Positions 37,901-49,000 of a stretch of 64,000 nucleotides of DNA are shown in pieces (the stretch's first letter is position 1; each line of letters opens with the position of its first letter). Location of the stretch: NCBI RefSeq assembly GCF_963576545.1, contig NC_083641.1, positions 20,289,523 through 20,353,522 of the forward strand. Reading direction: 5' to 3'. The stretch comes from Limanda limanda (Eukaryota; Chordata; Actinopteri; Pleuronectiformes; Pleuronectidae). The notes under the pieces are model-generated. The model was not told where the DNA came from. It did no database searches and saw only the letters and a list, made by a program, of their open reading frames with translations. The position numbers were made by a program, and so were the translations under genes.

Positions 37901-39486
37901 CCACACACCACTTTTGTTCATTATCAAAGTCGTGGAGCACATCAATAATTAGCACAAACTGGTGATGTACTTATTCTAAAACCAGAGCAGAAAGTTCACA
38001 TAATTGGCAATTTTTTAATTAATTTACTCACTCACACAATACATTGAAGGCATGCCCTGTTTGGAACACTACTTAGACCTTATGTGGGGATTAATTTTGT
38101 TTTTAATATATAACATAATATATATTTCAATACTTAATTTCTGAGTTGTATAATGTGTTCTGTTTATTTATTTTGTCTTGTTTGAGTTGTTATGGTTCAT
38201 TTATTTATTGTTCATCTGTAGTATGTACCCTCAATCAGGGCATTGCTGCAAAAGAGCCGTGTGCTCAGTCAATTCTCCCAGATTAAGTAATGATGATGAT
38301 CATAATATGTTTGTGCATGACAAAAATTTTATTTTTATTTTTAGGACTGTCCAAGAAACTGGTCAAGATTTCCAAGGACAAAGAACGTGTGAAACTAAAG
38401 AAGTGGCTTCGCAGCATAAAAAACCACATCTACTGGACAGCGGCTATGTCAACTTCAGGGCCAGAGAGAGTGGCAAAGTGGACCTCCATCCTCAACCATG
38501 TCCAAGACATCCACTCCCATGAAGAACCCTGTTTTCCCCCAGTGTTTGCATCCGCAACACACTTCAAGGGACAAGAGCAAATGGTTGACAGCAGGTATGT
38601 TCACCAAATTTGCATTGCAAATGTAAGGCTTGTGTGTTTATAAAACAAACCAAGTTTTAAGTTTTTCCCTGTTTTTTTTTCAGGGACACCAGCCTTCTGC
38701 AGATTGGAGAAGGTGTTGACCAACAAGAGGGTTCTGAAAGATGTGGGGAAGCTGAGCCCTCACTACCAGACCTCGTCGTTGGAGTCTTTCCACAGCGTCA
38801 TTCTGCGTTTTGCACCAAAAAATGTTGTCTTTCCTTTTCTTGGAATGTTATGCAGATAACAGTACGTTTATTTTTTCAAAGAAATGTACACCTAGTATTT
38901 ATTATACAAACTGTTATACACGCATACACAGATGCTCTTATACATATTATTTTCTCCCCAAAGACTGTACCTGGCAGCCCTGCATTTCAATGAAAATGCT
39001 GGCCGTCCCCAAGCAACAAGTTCAACTGGTGAGCCGCTGTTTAAAGTGAGCTTACCAAAATACAAGAAGGGCGAATGCACAGCAAAGCCGGTGAAAGCAG
39101 AGGCAACCTTCCGTGAGTGTCACAGGCTTTATTTTAAATTCCACAAAGTCAAACAATGTACAAACAGTATGTGAAACATAACCAACATATCAATTAACTG
39201 CTGTCTTGAAATGGTCCTCACGATAAATAGATCAATATAATTATAAAAAGAAAATAAATACAAAAAAGTGCAAAATGTACAACTTTTTTTTCCGATTTGT
39301 ATTACAGATTACGTGGATTACCTGTTGGACCTCATCTTTGATAAGGTTTTTCAGGACCCGGCCCCATATGTGAATGAGGTGCTGAAGATCTCAATACCCG
39401 AGGATCTCTCCGCTCAGTATGAGAAACCTGACAAGCAGGAAGTTGTAGACAGATATGTGTCAAGGTTCAATGAAGGGCAGGTCTGA
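34925..39486 (+). pseudogene. Kolobok-like transposase, multi-exon, apparently damaged
   Basis: Likely exons are 34925-35048, 35163-~35340, 35402-35650, 35834-36011, 36105-36181, 37623-37803, 38345-38594, 38684-38855, 38964-39112 and 39308-39486 (stop TGA). The spliced product has a CPVC...CPYC zinc-finger-like segment, then GGDLRADSPGH, VTDRH and YDVWHMEKG, typical of an RNase H-like DDE transposase core. There are three apparent lesions. The second listed exon reaches a stop (35338-35340) before any clear donor. The frame seems to slip by one base late in the 38345-38594 exon. The donor after 38855 reads AT instead of GT. The first coding exon was not identified. The last exon overlaps the opposite-strand gene by 20 bases. 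Confidence 0.7.
36389..37250. mobile_element. Nested non-autonomous hAT, 862 bp
   Basis: Ends CAGGGGCGTCG and AACGCCCCTG are inverted and flanked by perfect 8-bp duplications CTGGAGAG (36381-36388 and 37251-37258). It lies in an intron of the Kolobok-like transposase gene. There is no transposase frame. CG-rich palindromic blocks (GCGCGCTGTGCGCGC) lie near the right end. Confidence 0.87.
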
Positions 39487-41251
39487 ACCCCGTATACCTT
39501 CGGTGAGCATCAGGGAACACTCTGCGGATCTTGAGAACCACGCAGGAGGGCAGGACCATCCTGACACTCCGGCCCAGGTAGCCCCAACACCAGCTAACAA
39601 AGCTTCGGTACGCCAAATACCTGTAACGGCTGAGCAAAGTTTACATTGTAGTTAGAGAATAAAAGGTGACAGACAAATATAAAGTGTTCCTTTGTTTACA
39701 GTATGGCTACCAATGGCACAAAGTGTATTTTTGTAATCAATGTTTTTGTTATACTTGGTATTTTTTGTATTTATTACCTATGTACTAGCCAGTACAATTA
39801 ATAACTATGTTTAAAAAGCTCTGTGGCATTCTTTCTAGCAATGTTTCTGACAATAAAAGTATATAGAAACAGTTGTGTGCTGTTAGTGTTTGATATGTAA
39901 CATGTCAACAATTGACACGTGTAAGATGAGCAGTTAGCAAAGTAATACAGAGGGAAGAGTATTTTATTGTATTTTATTCCTCAGTCATATTTTTATTGCA
40001 GAAATGACTGATAACGCATGCATTAAAAAAAACAACTTACTGCTCTATTCCTCTCAGACGTAAAGGCCCATAATCTGCCCTATAGATGTTGAATGCATTC
40101 TGTAGTGAGAACACATTCAAACACACAGGTTCAAGGCATGGATGATCCACCATGCATGTTGTCTGGTTCTGAAGCTGCAGAAGTCTTCTTGTAACCTTGA
40201 ATATTGAAAGTGTTAGTGACATGGAATATAAAACTTGAGTACGTCGAATATGACTGCATATTTACAAAGTCATTCACAAAGACTTCTACCTGTGGTATCT
40301 CCCTGCAGCATACGTTCTCAGGCTCCGTAGGCATTTGAGCACACTGGTCACAAGTACACCTGTATAAACAAAGAGTTTTAGAAAGTGATAACTCTGCAGG
40401 TAAAGTTTATTTGAGCGTTGTGCTCATATTACAGACATAAGTCATCAAATACAACGATTTAATAAGAAAACAATGTTTAACCGCAATTAATGGAGGTAAA
40501 AACGTTAGGTCCTACACCTGCTTGGTGAACTACTTTTGTTGGATAACAATTTAGTTTACAGATGGAGCTTTACTCATGTAGCAATTATCTTTATGGCGTT
40601 CCCATTACCTGTATTACATAAACACTTTTCACATACAGTAACTTACATAAACACACTGTATTTGTTTAATACTCCTACATGCACACACTATTTACTTACT
40701 CCAGTGATTTTCAACCTTTTTTAATTAATTAAACAGTCGGATTCCCCTGGTCCGCACCAGTTGTAAGTCAGCTGCTAGGCGCCAGCTGAGGCCGGAGGGT
40801 CCCCCCAGCGGGGCCCAACACGCGTCCAGAGTCGCCGCCTTTGGCAGCCATAACCGGTCCCCTTCTTCCTCACCAGCGACGTACATCGACCCGCGGTCCA
40901 AGAGAGAGACAGCTCCTGCACCAGCGACGCCGTGAGGCGCCGCGGACGAGGACCCCACAGCACATCTGACGATCTCTCAAGGCACACTAGTGTGCAGCGC
41001 GCACACTGGTTGAAAATCACTGACGTACTCGAGTCACTATCATCACTATGCTCTCAACACCGATAACAAGTCCTAAGCCAATGTAAAACAAAAAAAATAA
41101 ATGTAGTGACAAAGTTTACTTACCATTCAGAAACGTCCTGTTGAGCCCTAAGTTCTCTAACTTGTTCTGGGTCCTCTTCCTGTTCAGGGTCTGACTCTGG
41201 CTCAAAACGATATGGTTGCAAGACACTATATTGGTCTGCAGCAGCCATCAT
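39467..41251 (-). CDS. P2X7 cytoplasmic-domain-like (P2XR_C) protein, 4 exons, 168 aa
   Basis: Minus-strand exons read by eye are 41251-41124, 40359-40290, 40195-40041 and 39620-39467 (stop TGA), with GT-AG introns. Lengths 128, 70, 155 and 154 sum to 169 codons in phase. The product starts MMAAADQYSVLQPYRFEPES and has an acidic segment, then CTCDQCAQMPT, NVCCREIP, MVDHPC, PVCLN and LAYRSFVSWCWGYLG, and ends near RYTGFRP. This Cys/His pattern is that of the zinc-binding cytoplasmic (ballast) domain of P2X7 receptors. There are no transmembrane segments and no channel domain. It lies inside the Kolobok-like element, convergent with the transposase, overlapping it by 20 bases at the 3' end. Function is unknown. 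The reading frame is intact although the neighbouring transposase is damaged. Confidence 0.75.
40702..41022. mobile_element. Nested miniature hAT, 321 bp
   Basis: Perfect 15-bp inverted ends CAGTGATTTTCAACC and GGTTGAAAATCACTG are flanked by an 8-bp duplication with one mismatch (ACTTACTC at 40694-40701, ACGTACTC at 41023-41030). The interior is GC-rich. It lies in intron 1 of the P2XR_C-like gene. Confidence 0.85.
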
Positions 41252-41521
41252 TCTAAGGAGGTAATGGATGTCTCTGAGAGCAACCGGTGAACACCTCTTG
41301 TTACCGAGGGGGGAGGTGGCAGGTGGGAGGGGGGAGAGGGGAGAAGTGGGGGGGGCACTCAAAAGAAGTCAATCTGAGGAGGACTGTTTTTGACAGGGTA
41401 ACAAGGTGCTGTTTTACATGATCCTTGTGGTATTTTGACCAAAAACTGTTACAGACATTTCATTAAGACCCCAAGGAACCATATCAACTGTGGTAAAATG
41501 GGCATATGATGGGACCTTTAA

Positions 41522-41640
41522 TCAGAGTTGAAGGGTGATGCCCGAGGTAACTTTGATCAATTAAAGTTATTATTTAATATTAATATTTTTAATATTAATA
41601 TTCAATATTTTATTTAGATTTATTGATTGCCGAAAGGCAT
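41522..41640. other. Resumed duplicated spacer after the TTAA insert
   Basis: TCAGAGTTGAAGGGTGATG continues the sequence interrupted at 34058 and matches 19637-19700 upstream of G4. No gene is present. Confidence 0.6.
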
Positions 41641-41942
41641 ACCATGTTATGGTATCATTTTTAATGCATTATTGCACAACATTACTGAACAACATTGAGT
41701 GTTTATTTTCCTGATGACTTTTACTCGATACATTTGAACACATATAAGAAGTACTTTCTACTTTTTTATATTCTCAAAACTGACTTGTTACTTGGGCACG
41801 TTTCACCTCTCTCGCGCTCATTCGCATGCCCCCTGCCTCGGGAGATACGCAGGCCTGGCGGCTTGTTTGCCGTCGAGGAGCAGCGCGAGACCCTAAGCGT
41901 CCGTTGTTTGGTCTGGCTGCCTCGGTCGACCGGGGTCGGTAC

Positions 41943-42091
41943 CGGTAAAGATGCCTCCGCAGGTTCACCTTCAGAAACTTTGTTACAAGTTTGACCCCCT
42001 ATAGATTATCAAGTCTGATCGTCTTCTTTGCGCTCCGCCAGGGCAATGACCAACTCTGGCAAGGCCAATCCGAAAGACCTCACTAAACCAT
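41943..42091 (-). other. 18S rRNA 3' end plus ITS1 (antisense), first part
   Basis: On the minus strand this is the 3' end of 18S rRNA: plus-strand blocks CCGCAGGTTCACCT, GTCTGATCGTCTTCTT, CGCTCCGCCAGGGC and GACCTCACTAAACCAT follow the order of the universal sequence, with many substitutions. ITS1-like sequence precedes it (GGAGCAGCGCGAGACCCT), and the same block is present near 17138. It breaks off at CCAT, where a 1908-bp insertion begins. Confidence 0.85.
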
Positions 42092-42673
42092 TGTTGTGCA
42101 ATTGTAGTAGACTTGACGTTGGCTCATTATTAATAATCATGAAATATGATTATTAAAATAATAAAAATTATTTTTTTAAATAATTAAAAATGATAAAGCT
42201 ATCAATTAAGAATAGTAAAATAATTAATTAGAAATGATACGGTTATCAATTAAGAATAGTTAAATAATCAATGAAAACAATAAAATTATCAATTAAGAAT
42301 GGTCCAATCTGTAATTATTACTTATCGTCACGGGCACCACCCTGGTTACAGGGACCAACAATTCAATTTGTAAAGATCAGTCTCAGTTTATAAAAGTTAA
42401 ATCAATGATCTCAATATTTAATCTAAATGATTATATAATAAACAATGAAGGGTTTAAGTTCAAGCACAGGCTATCATAATCCAGCTGAATTCACCCACAT
42501 GTGGACAAATAATCACAAGATACAGATACTTTAATTACGTAAAGGATTTATTAAACAGGAGAAAATAAAGTTAATGTTATTCAATGAGTCTTCATTTAAC
42601 AAACTCCAATATTTCAAAGATAACAAAAGCAGCAGCACTTATCACAATTTAGAACACACATGTAAAACCAATG

Positions 42674-42676
<3 letters not shown>

Positions 42677-42738
<62 letters not shown>
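42677..42738. repeat. (TG)n microsatellite
   Basis: About 31 uninterrupted TG repeats followed by a short AG run. Confidence 0.97.
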
Positions 42739-42747
<9 letters not shown>

Positions 42748-43052
42748 AAGGGGGAGTTGCAATGACATTTGACGCAGTCACGTGGTGACGTAGTCTGGTC
42801 GAATTCAAGATGGCGGTACCTTCACGTTATTCAAAATGGAGGCCTATGTTAATGAAAACGTGAGGCCGAAGCCAAAATGGCGGTGGGCCATGTGAGTTAC
42901 ACAAAGGAATCTTCAGACAAAGAGATTATTATCTCTGCTTGTTTTTTTGCGCTGAATGGCGTTGAGATGCGTTCAGGCTCTCTAAGTCTAGATTTATTTA
43001 TGTTACATGAAATGTGTGAATGCAGATCGGAACGTGTGTGTAAGCAAGTTTA

Positions 43053-43057
<5 letters not shown>

Positions 43058-43088
<31 letters not shown>
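43058..43088. repeat. (GA)n microsatellite
   Basis: About 15 GA repeats inside the LTR-like insertion. Confidence 0.95.
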
Positions 43089-43092
<4 letters not shown>

Positions 43093-43102
43093 ACATGCAA
43101 GG

Positions 43103-43197
43103 AAAGATCAAAGAAGCTCTCAAAAACTGAGAGCTTCTCAGTTTTTGAGAGCTTCTCTGATCTTTTTGGGCCCCGAGTTTACCACTCGGGGCCCAAA
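43103..43197. repeat. Two adjacent strong hairpins
   Basis: 43103-43131 and 43137-43165 are inverted copies (AAAGATCA...GAG and CTC...TGATCTTT) with about one mismatch over 29 bases and a five-base loop. Directly after, TTTGGGCCCCGAG and CTCGGGGCCCAAA form a second, perfect 13-bp stem around a seven-base loop. Both lie in the LTR-like insertion. Confidence 0.85.
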
Positions 43198-44003
43198 TTA
43201 GCGTTGTGCACCGATGTTTTGATCGGTAAAGCCTCTGTAAACTTGGTCGCACGTTAACAGTGCGGCCGGGAACGTTTCGTCGCGGCGCGGTGGCACTTTA
43301 ACATTAAACTCGGCCGTAACACCGGAACCGGAAATGCCAGATCGTCACAGCTACAAGTAGACACTGAGGTCTCAAACAAAACAATACACTCAAATTTTAA
43401 ATGACACCCTAAGTATTAAAACTAGTCTCTGCCCAGACAATATAGCCTCTTACTGTAACCGTGGCTTTGTGGGGGGTATTGCGTCCAGCGCGGATTTTCC
43501 CGGAGGGTCCAGTGAATCTTGTGGTCTCTCAAGAGCTTGCTCCGGTGGTTGGAGTGGGGACACGGAGCTCAGCTGCTGGACCGGAAAGGAGCAGATTTTC
43601 TCGTGCTACCGTGACGGGATGAAACTTAGTCCTTCTGCAGGGATGAACGGCTGTTTGGAGCCGTTTGTAGTTTGTGGAAAGTAAAGTCTGTGTGAAACTC
43701 GGCCTGCCGAGTGACTTCCTGTTGCGCGGCCTTTCAAGTTAAAATAACAAAAGTCATATCAAAATAAAACGTCGACTGAAGATAAAAAAAAAAGAAAAGA
43801 AAATGAAATGAAACAAACGTCTGTGATTGCCCCCTATAGCAGCTAGAAAATCTGGAAAGACCCGGGGGGGTCTTGGTTGAAGTCTTTAGCAGGGAAAATG
43901 GCAGAGTTTTCTGTGAGAGTGGAAACTGGTAGAACTTGTTTCAGCTTGGCCTGTTTTATTGGTCTTTGTCTGGTCAGCACTCTGGACTCTTGCCCAACAC
44001 CAT

Positions 44004-44057
44004 CCAATGGGGAGTAGCTACGTGTGTACAAAGGGCTGGGACTTAATCAACGCAAGC
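44004..44057 (-). other. 18S rRNA fragment (antisense), second part
   Basis: Plus-strand blocks GTGTGTACAAAGGGCTGGGA and CTTAATCAACGCAAGC follow the universal 18S order directly after the part ending at 42091, so the two were joined before the 1.9-kb insertion. Confidence 0.85.
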
Positions 44058-45216
44058 ACATCCCCCATCCATTTATTATCCAGGTGCTCATGCAGGAGCT
44101 CGGTTCAGTTCAGTCTTTATTATTCGGTCTGAAATTTGGCAGCAAAACTAGACTGGGTCCAGTGATTTTGTCTTCTCTGTACTGGCAATGTGCAGGTTAT
44201 TAACAAAAGAGGAAAACTATCCTATTATGTGTGCCTAGAACTTGTTTCCTTTTGCTGAGTTATCATAAGGGGCATTGTGTGTCATTCCTGCTACTGATTA
44301 GAAAGTGTTCTTAGGCACTTCCTAGCACTTATAATTTTTAAGTTTGGTACTTGTACTTTTAATTTTGATACTTAAGTACATTTCAACACCAGATACTTTT
44401 GATACTAAAGCATATTTAATATGAGCTACTTTTGCTCAAGTCATTTTCTTACAGGTGACTTTTACCGGTTTCACTTTCAGTTAAGATATCTGTTCTTTTA
44501 CTCAAGTATAGCTTTCAAGTACTTAATACACTTATGGTTTTAGTTTGGCTGTTTGCTTCAAATTTTGTGTAGAATTAATTTTAATTAACTTGGACCTGCA
44601 TCTTGCTGTGCTCCTGAATTTGTGTCCACCTGCACCATACTCTGAACACATGAGCATTGATATATGTTTTGCCTTGAGGTATTTTGATCTGTGAAAAGAG
44701 AGGAAATGAAAAAAGAAATGATAAATGCTTTTGAACTGATTGAAAAAACTTATTTCAGCAAAGCTGTTGTTATTAGGTCATTTTTAATGGTTGCCCTTCA
44801 TCTGTGAATTTGAGAACCCCCGAAAATAATTTGGTATATTGCTGTATACTCTCTATATTGAACATGACAGATTCACATCTATGTAAGGTTAATATTTGTC
44901 TGGGTTTGTTTTATCAACACCATGACAACGTTTGATGATTATCCATAAAAAATAAAGCATACAATTCAATCACTAACAGGATTCTATGGTCATTTAACAC
45001 CTGAACGAAAACATGTACGAAATTGAATTTGACCATTTTCAATGCATTATCGTCATCAGAGAATGCTTTTTATTTTCTATTATTAAATCTTCAAAGTATA
45101 TGTTCCCACCCGGCTGTCCCTTCTTCAGACTTACGGTACTTAAACTCAAGCAGTGAAACAGGAACTGAGTAGTTTCCTTTGTTCACATTCTCTGCTTACG
45201 GCTGATGAGTAACTAT

Positions 45217-45315
45217 GATGCTGCAGTTGTCCTACACAGAGAACTTTTGCCCTGGGGCGAAAACCCAGCTGAGCTGAGGATTTTAAATGTGTGGAGGAAA
45301 TCAACTCACTGTGAG
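45217..45315 (+). pseudogene. Relic of an OlfC ligand-domain exon
   Basis: CCTACACAGAGAACTTTTGC followed by CCTGGGGCGAAAACCCAGCT aligns with G3 exon 4 (13129-13215; protein segment [11 protein letters not shown]...MKKST). The relic reads ELLPWGENPAEL and RKST and then diverges. No flanking exon was found. It is an isolated remnant of another receptor copy. Confidence 0.6.
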
Positions 45316-45659
45316 ATCCAACAAGAGAGGAAACATGAAATTGTGAAGGGAATTATTGATATTTTGTCGAAGTTTGAAAATTACCCTCCACCATGGTTAA
45401 CAAAACAGACCCGAGAAAGGGGATTGGTTGACTGCTTCCATCTAGTGGTCATATCCACAGCTGATCCACAGTTTTGCATAGTTTATGTTTTACTTAAATT
45501 GACAGAATATAGGCCACTCTTTCTCGTGCAGAATTCACCCTTCACATAAGAATATCTTTTTCTTTCAAATAAACCAGATTATTGTCACTATGTAATGAGA
45601 TTGGCCCATATGAAACACGAATGAAAACATCAACCTTTTCCAATCAATGCATAAACTGA

Positions 45660-45790
45660 AGGATCGGCTATGGCTCAGGAGGTAAAGATGGGTTTGATTC
45701 CCGTCTCCCTCATTCCACACACGCCAAGGCATCATCGGGCAAGACGCTGAACCCGAAAGACAGCTGATGTCAGTGTATGAAGGATGTGTT
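45660..45790 (+). repeat. tRNA-related SINE-like fragment
   Basis: GGCTATGGCTCAGGAGGTAA, GGTTTGATTCCCGTCTCCC and GGGCAAGACGCTGAACCC resemble a common fish SINE-like repeat with a tRNA-type A box and B box (GGTTTGATTCC). It is too diverged and incomplete to be a tRNA gene. Confidence 0.6.
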
Positions 45791-46059
45791 TTATTACACC
45801 ACATCTAACATTCTATGATTTGCAATTAGTTTTTATGTTTTAGAGGAAAGACAAAACTCTTATTTTTGTTGCAAAACTTTGTTAAGTTTATTTCAAATTT
45901 TCAGCACAAAATGTAAATTATTTGTAAAATTAGAAAACAAAAGATTTTAAACACGAAAGTTACAATTTATGAAAAAGCATGCAAATGTAAATATTCACAC
46001 AAACTAGGTGAATAACTATTGTGTGGAGCCATCATAAATATTCCTAGAGCTCAGATGTA

Positions 46060-49000
46060 CTAGGATTCATTCTTGTTCATCAAATGTTTCTTGGTGTTCT
46101 TTTCGGGCTTAAACAATATGATGTAACACTTTGGAGCAAATATGCACAGGATTAATCCAAAGCTGGAGGCCAGGATTGCAAATATCTCCACAGCCACAGT
46201 GAATTTACCAGGAGAGCTGACGTAAGCTGGAATAAAAGTGATCCAGACGGCACAGAATATCAACATGCTGAACGTTATGAGCTTTGCCTCATTAAAATTA
46301 TCAGGGAGCTTCCGAGCTAGGACGGCTAACACGAAGCAAAAGAAGGCCAACAGGCCTATGTACCCGAGCACAGCCCAGAACCCAATGGCTGAACCCAACG
46401 CACACTCCAGGATGATTCTCTCCTTGTATGTGGTCAGGTTTTTCATTGGAAAAGGGGGACTGACAACCAACCAAATGATACATATTAGAACTTGAATAAA
46501 CGTGAAGGACACCACAGTCATTCTTTGCTGCGGAGGGCCGAACCATTTCATGATGTTGCGACCTGGAAGTGTTGCTTTAAAGGCCATTAACACCACTATA
46601 GTTTTCACAAGAACACAAGATATGCAAAGGACGAAGGTGATGCCAAACGCAGTGTGTCGTAGCATGCAGGACCACTCAGAGGGCGCTCCCATGAAAGTTA
46701 GTGAACATAAGAAACACAAAGTCAGCGAGAACAGCAGCAGGAAGCTCAGCTCAGAGTTGTTCGCCCGGACGATCGGAGACGTCCTGTGACGAAAGAATAC
46801 GGCCGCTGTTAAGATGGCGAGAAACGCGCCGCCAACAGAGAACGCAGCCAGGATGATTCCCAGGACCTCATGGATGGAGAGAAACTCTACAGGCTTAGGG
46901 AGACACGTGTTTCTCTCTGCGTTGGACCAGAACTCGTCAGAGCAGGGGAAGCAATCAGGTGAATCTGAAAAAATAAATGAAGAAAAACTCTTTCAGCAGC
47001 CTTATATTTGCTGTTAACTTTATATAATGAATACTAGGTGCTGGACAGAGGTCACGAAAACCCGACAATTCGAAGTGTCCATAAATGAAATGTTAAAATA
47101 AGTGGGAGGTGGAAGAAAACAATAATGGTTTGAAAGAAAACCACACCCAAATATAACAAGAAATAAAATATAAAAACCTTCACTACTGTTTATTATTAGT
47201 ATAACATTGACAACTGATCAAATTATAAAGAAATTCCCTACAGACAGACAAGAGATATAATGTTCACGACACCAACATTATTATGAGGCCACCAATGACC
47301 TTGACATTTGAGGTTTGGCTCCCAAATCAAATCAGTACATCATTAAGTCCAAGTGAACATTTGTGCCAAATGTTAAAAGGTTCTCTAAAGCTATTCTTGA
47401 AATATGTGTTGACAATAATGGGGCGTACATTAAATAACCCCAAAACATAATGCTTCCAGCAGAGACCCTTCCACAGACCCGCTTTGTCCGAAATGTTACC
47501 TACAAGTTGGTGGGTGCATCAACTGGTGTTGAACATTCCTCGTGTCCTTATTTTACCTGTAGCATTGCTAATCTCTCCCTCAGGACATGGTACACAGTCA
47601 TAGCAGCAGATGGGTTTCCCTCTCTGCAGCACTTTACGAGTTCCTACAGGGCAGCTGTCCGTGCACACTGAAGCAGGCACCTGTCACACAGACAGAAACA
47701 AACTCACACAGATATCATACTATGGCTACACAGCTGGTATAAGTGTTACCTTTTGGCTCCTCACCTGTGTGCCACCCTCCATCCACGTGAAGTTCCTGAT
47801 GATGTGGAATTCCTGGCCGACCGGCAGCGACGCATTGTAGTGCCCGACTGTCACCAACTCAATGCTGCCACTCGCTCTTCTTTGCCAGTTGACCAGCTCA
47901 TATGTGGCCACAGGGTCTCCATTGGCATCAAACGACACATCATAACCGTTTTTGGAAAAACTGACTTTCTTCAGCTCAGTAAGAACCTGTGAAGATGAAA
48001 TGGAATAAGACAGGAAGTAAATAATGTAAAGTACATTTTCATCTTGGTACGTATGTGACGTATTTGTTTGGACCGACCTGTTTGGACTCTATCCTGGTGA
48101 GTTTGTCACACTCTCTTTTAGAGTTAGTTTTCTGGCACACTGCGGTATGAATGGCATGAGCTATTGCATAAACAGCCTTGTACACCATGTTGGTGATGCG
48201 GAGCTGAGACGTGTCGGTGTACGGGCTCTGGAGCGTCTGTATGTCTTCAGTTCCATCACATAGACTCTCTCCTGTGGCTGCACCTAAAAACACAACGAGG
48301 AAGAGACTGGGCTAATTACTTATTATCATTTACATTTATGAAAATAATGATAATTATTTTCTTGAAACTCACCCTACCTGTATTAATATTAACAAAACAA
48401 GAACATGAATATGATATTATCATAGTATTATGCTGTATTGTACTGTTCCATTATAATTATATATCATTATGATTATTATCGCTGATATTACTGCACATTA
48501 TTATTAGTATGAAGCATGCACACTGTCAGTATCCTTTTAAATAACTTTATTATATTCTTAATGTTCTCCATTTAGTTTACGTTTCATCTATGTTTAGTTA
48601 TCTTACTTGTCTTCTATTTTTCACTTATTTAATGTCTATTTCATTATTACCTAGTACCTTATATTTTCAGCTTGCTTATTTATACCTTATGTATTTGAAA
48701 TATATGTTTAGTCATCTCATTTATTTTTCATGTATCTTTGATGTTAATTGTGAACCACAAATTAATAAAAGTTAGTAACCAAGCAGCTCCACAAATTGTG
48801 ACAATCAACCACACAATACAACTGATAGTGTCACTAATGTTCTATGAGCAAAAAACAAGTCAGCACAACTTCCTCACTCTGGTCCAGCCTGCAGTCAAAT
48901 TCACTCTCCCAGAACTCAGTCAGCACCGGGGACGCAGACACTTTGGTGGGGGGCAGATCCAGCAGGAAGTCCCTCAGGCCGGGAATGACAGCTTGCTGGA

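Larger units (their letters stand above)
34059..41517 (+). mobile_element. Kolobok-like DNA transposon, 7.46 kb, TTAA target
   Basis: The insert is flanked by TTAA (34055-34058 and 41518-41521). Its ends ACAGCCCATATTATG and, inverted, AGGTCCCATCATATG are imperfect terminal repeats. The paralogous spacer upstream of G4 reads GATTGTTAATCAGAG (near 19626-19640) with a single TTAA, an exact empty site. TTAA duplication together with the transposase type supports the Kolobok superfamily; piggyBac also uses TTAA, but the encoded protein does not look like piggyBac. It carries a multi-exon transposase gene on the plus strand and a four-exon P2X7-tail-like gene on the minus strand. Two smaller hAT elements are nested within it. 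Confidence 0.85.
42092..43999. mobile_element. Probable solo LTR or LTR-like insertion, 1908 bp
   Basis: It begins TGTTGTGCAA and ends TTGCCCAACA and is flanked by CCAT (42088-42091 and 44000-44003). It splits an 18S rRNA fragment whose two halves are contiguous in rRNA, so the limits are firm. TG...CA ends and a 4-bp duplication fit an LTR of a retrovirus-like or gypsy element; the inverted ends could also suit a DNA element. It contains (TG)n and (GA)n tracts and two strong hairpins but no long coding frame. Confidence 0.65.
41640..44535 (+). mobile_element. Second rDNA-bearing Tol2-like hAT, degraded
   Basis: The left part (GATGACTTTTACTCG, AAGTACTTTCTACTTTT) and right part (GTACTTTTAATTTTGATACT, ACTTTTGCTCAAGT, CTTTTACTCAAGTATAG) resemble the subterminal DNA of the element at 16661-18474, though more diverged. 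Between them lie ITS1-like and antisense 18S rRNA sequence, interrupted by a 1.9-kb TG...CA insertion. The exact ends and target duplication were not found, so both limits are approximate. Confidence 0.6.
44536..46059. other. Spacer upstream of G6 3' end
   Basis: No intact gene. It holds a decayed OlfC exon relic (45217-45315) and a tRNA-related SINE-like fragment (45660-45790). From about 45795 the sequence matches the 3' flanks of G2 and G4. Confidence 0.55.

Noticed and set aside
41640..44535. Exact termini and target duplication of the second rDNA-bearing hAT
   Set aside because: No convincing CAGAGG-type ends with an 8-bp duplication were found, so only approximate limits are given.
45660..45790. 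A tRNA gene
   Set aside because: Box-like motifs belong to a SINE-type repeat; no cloverleaf can be formed from the stretch.
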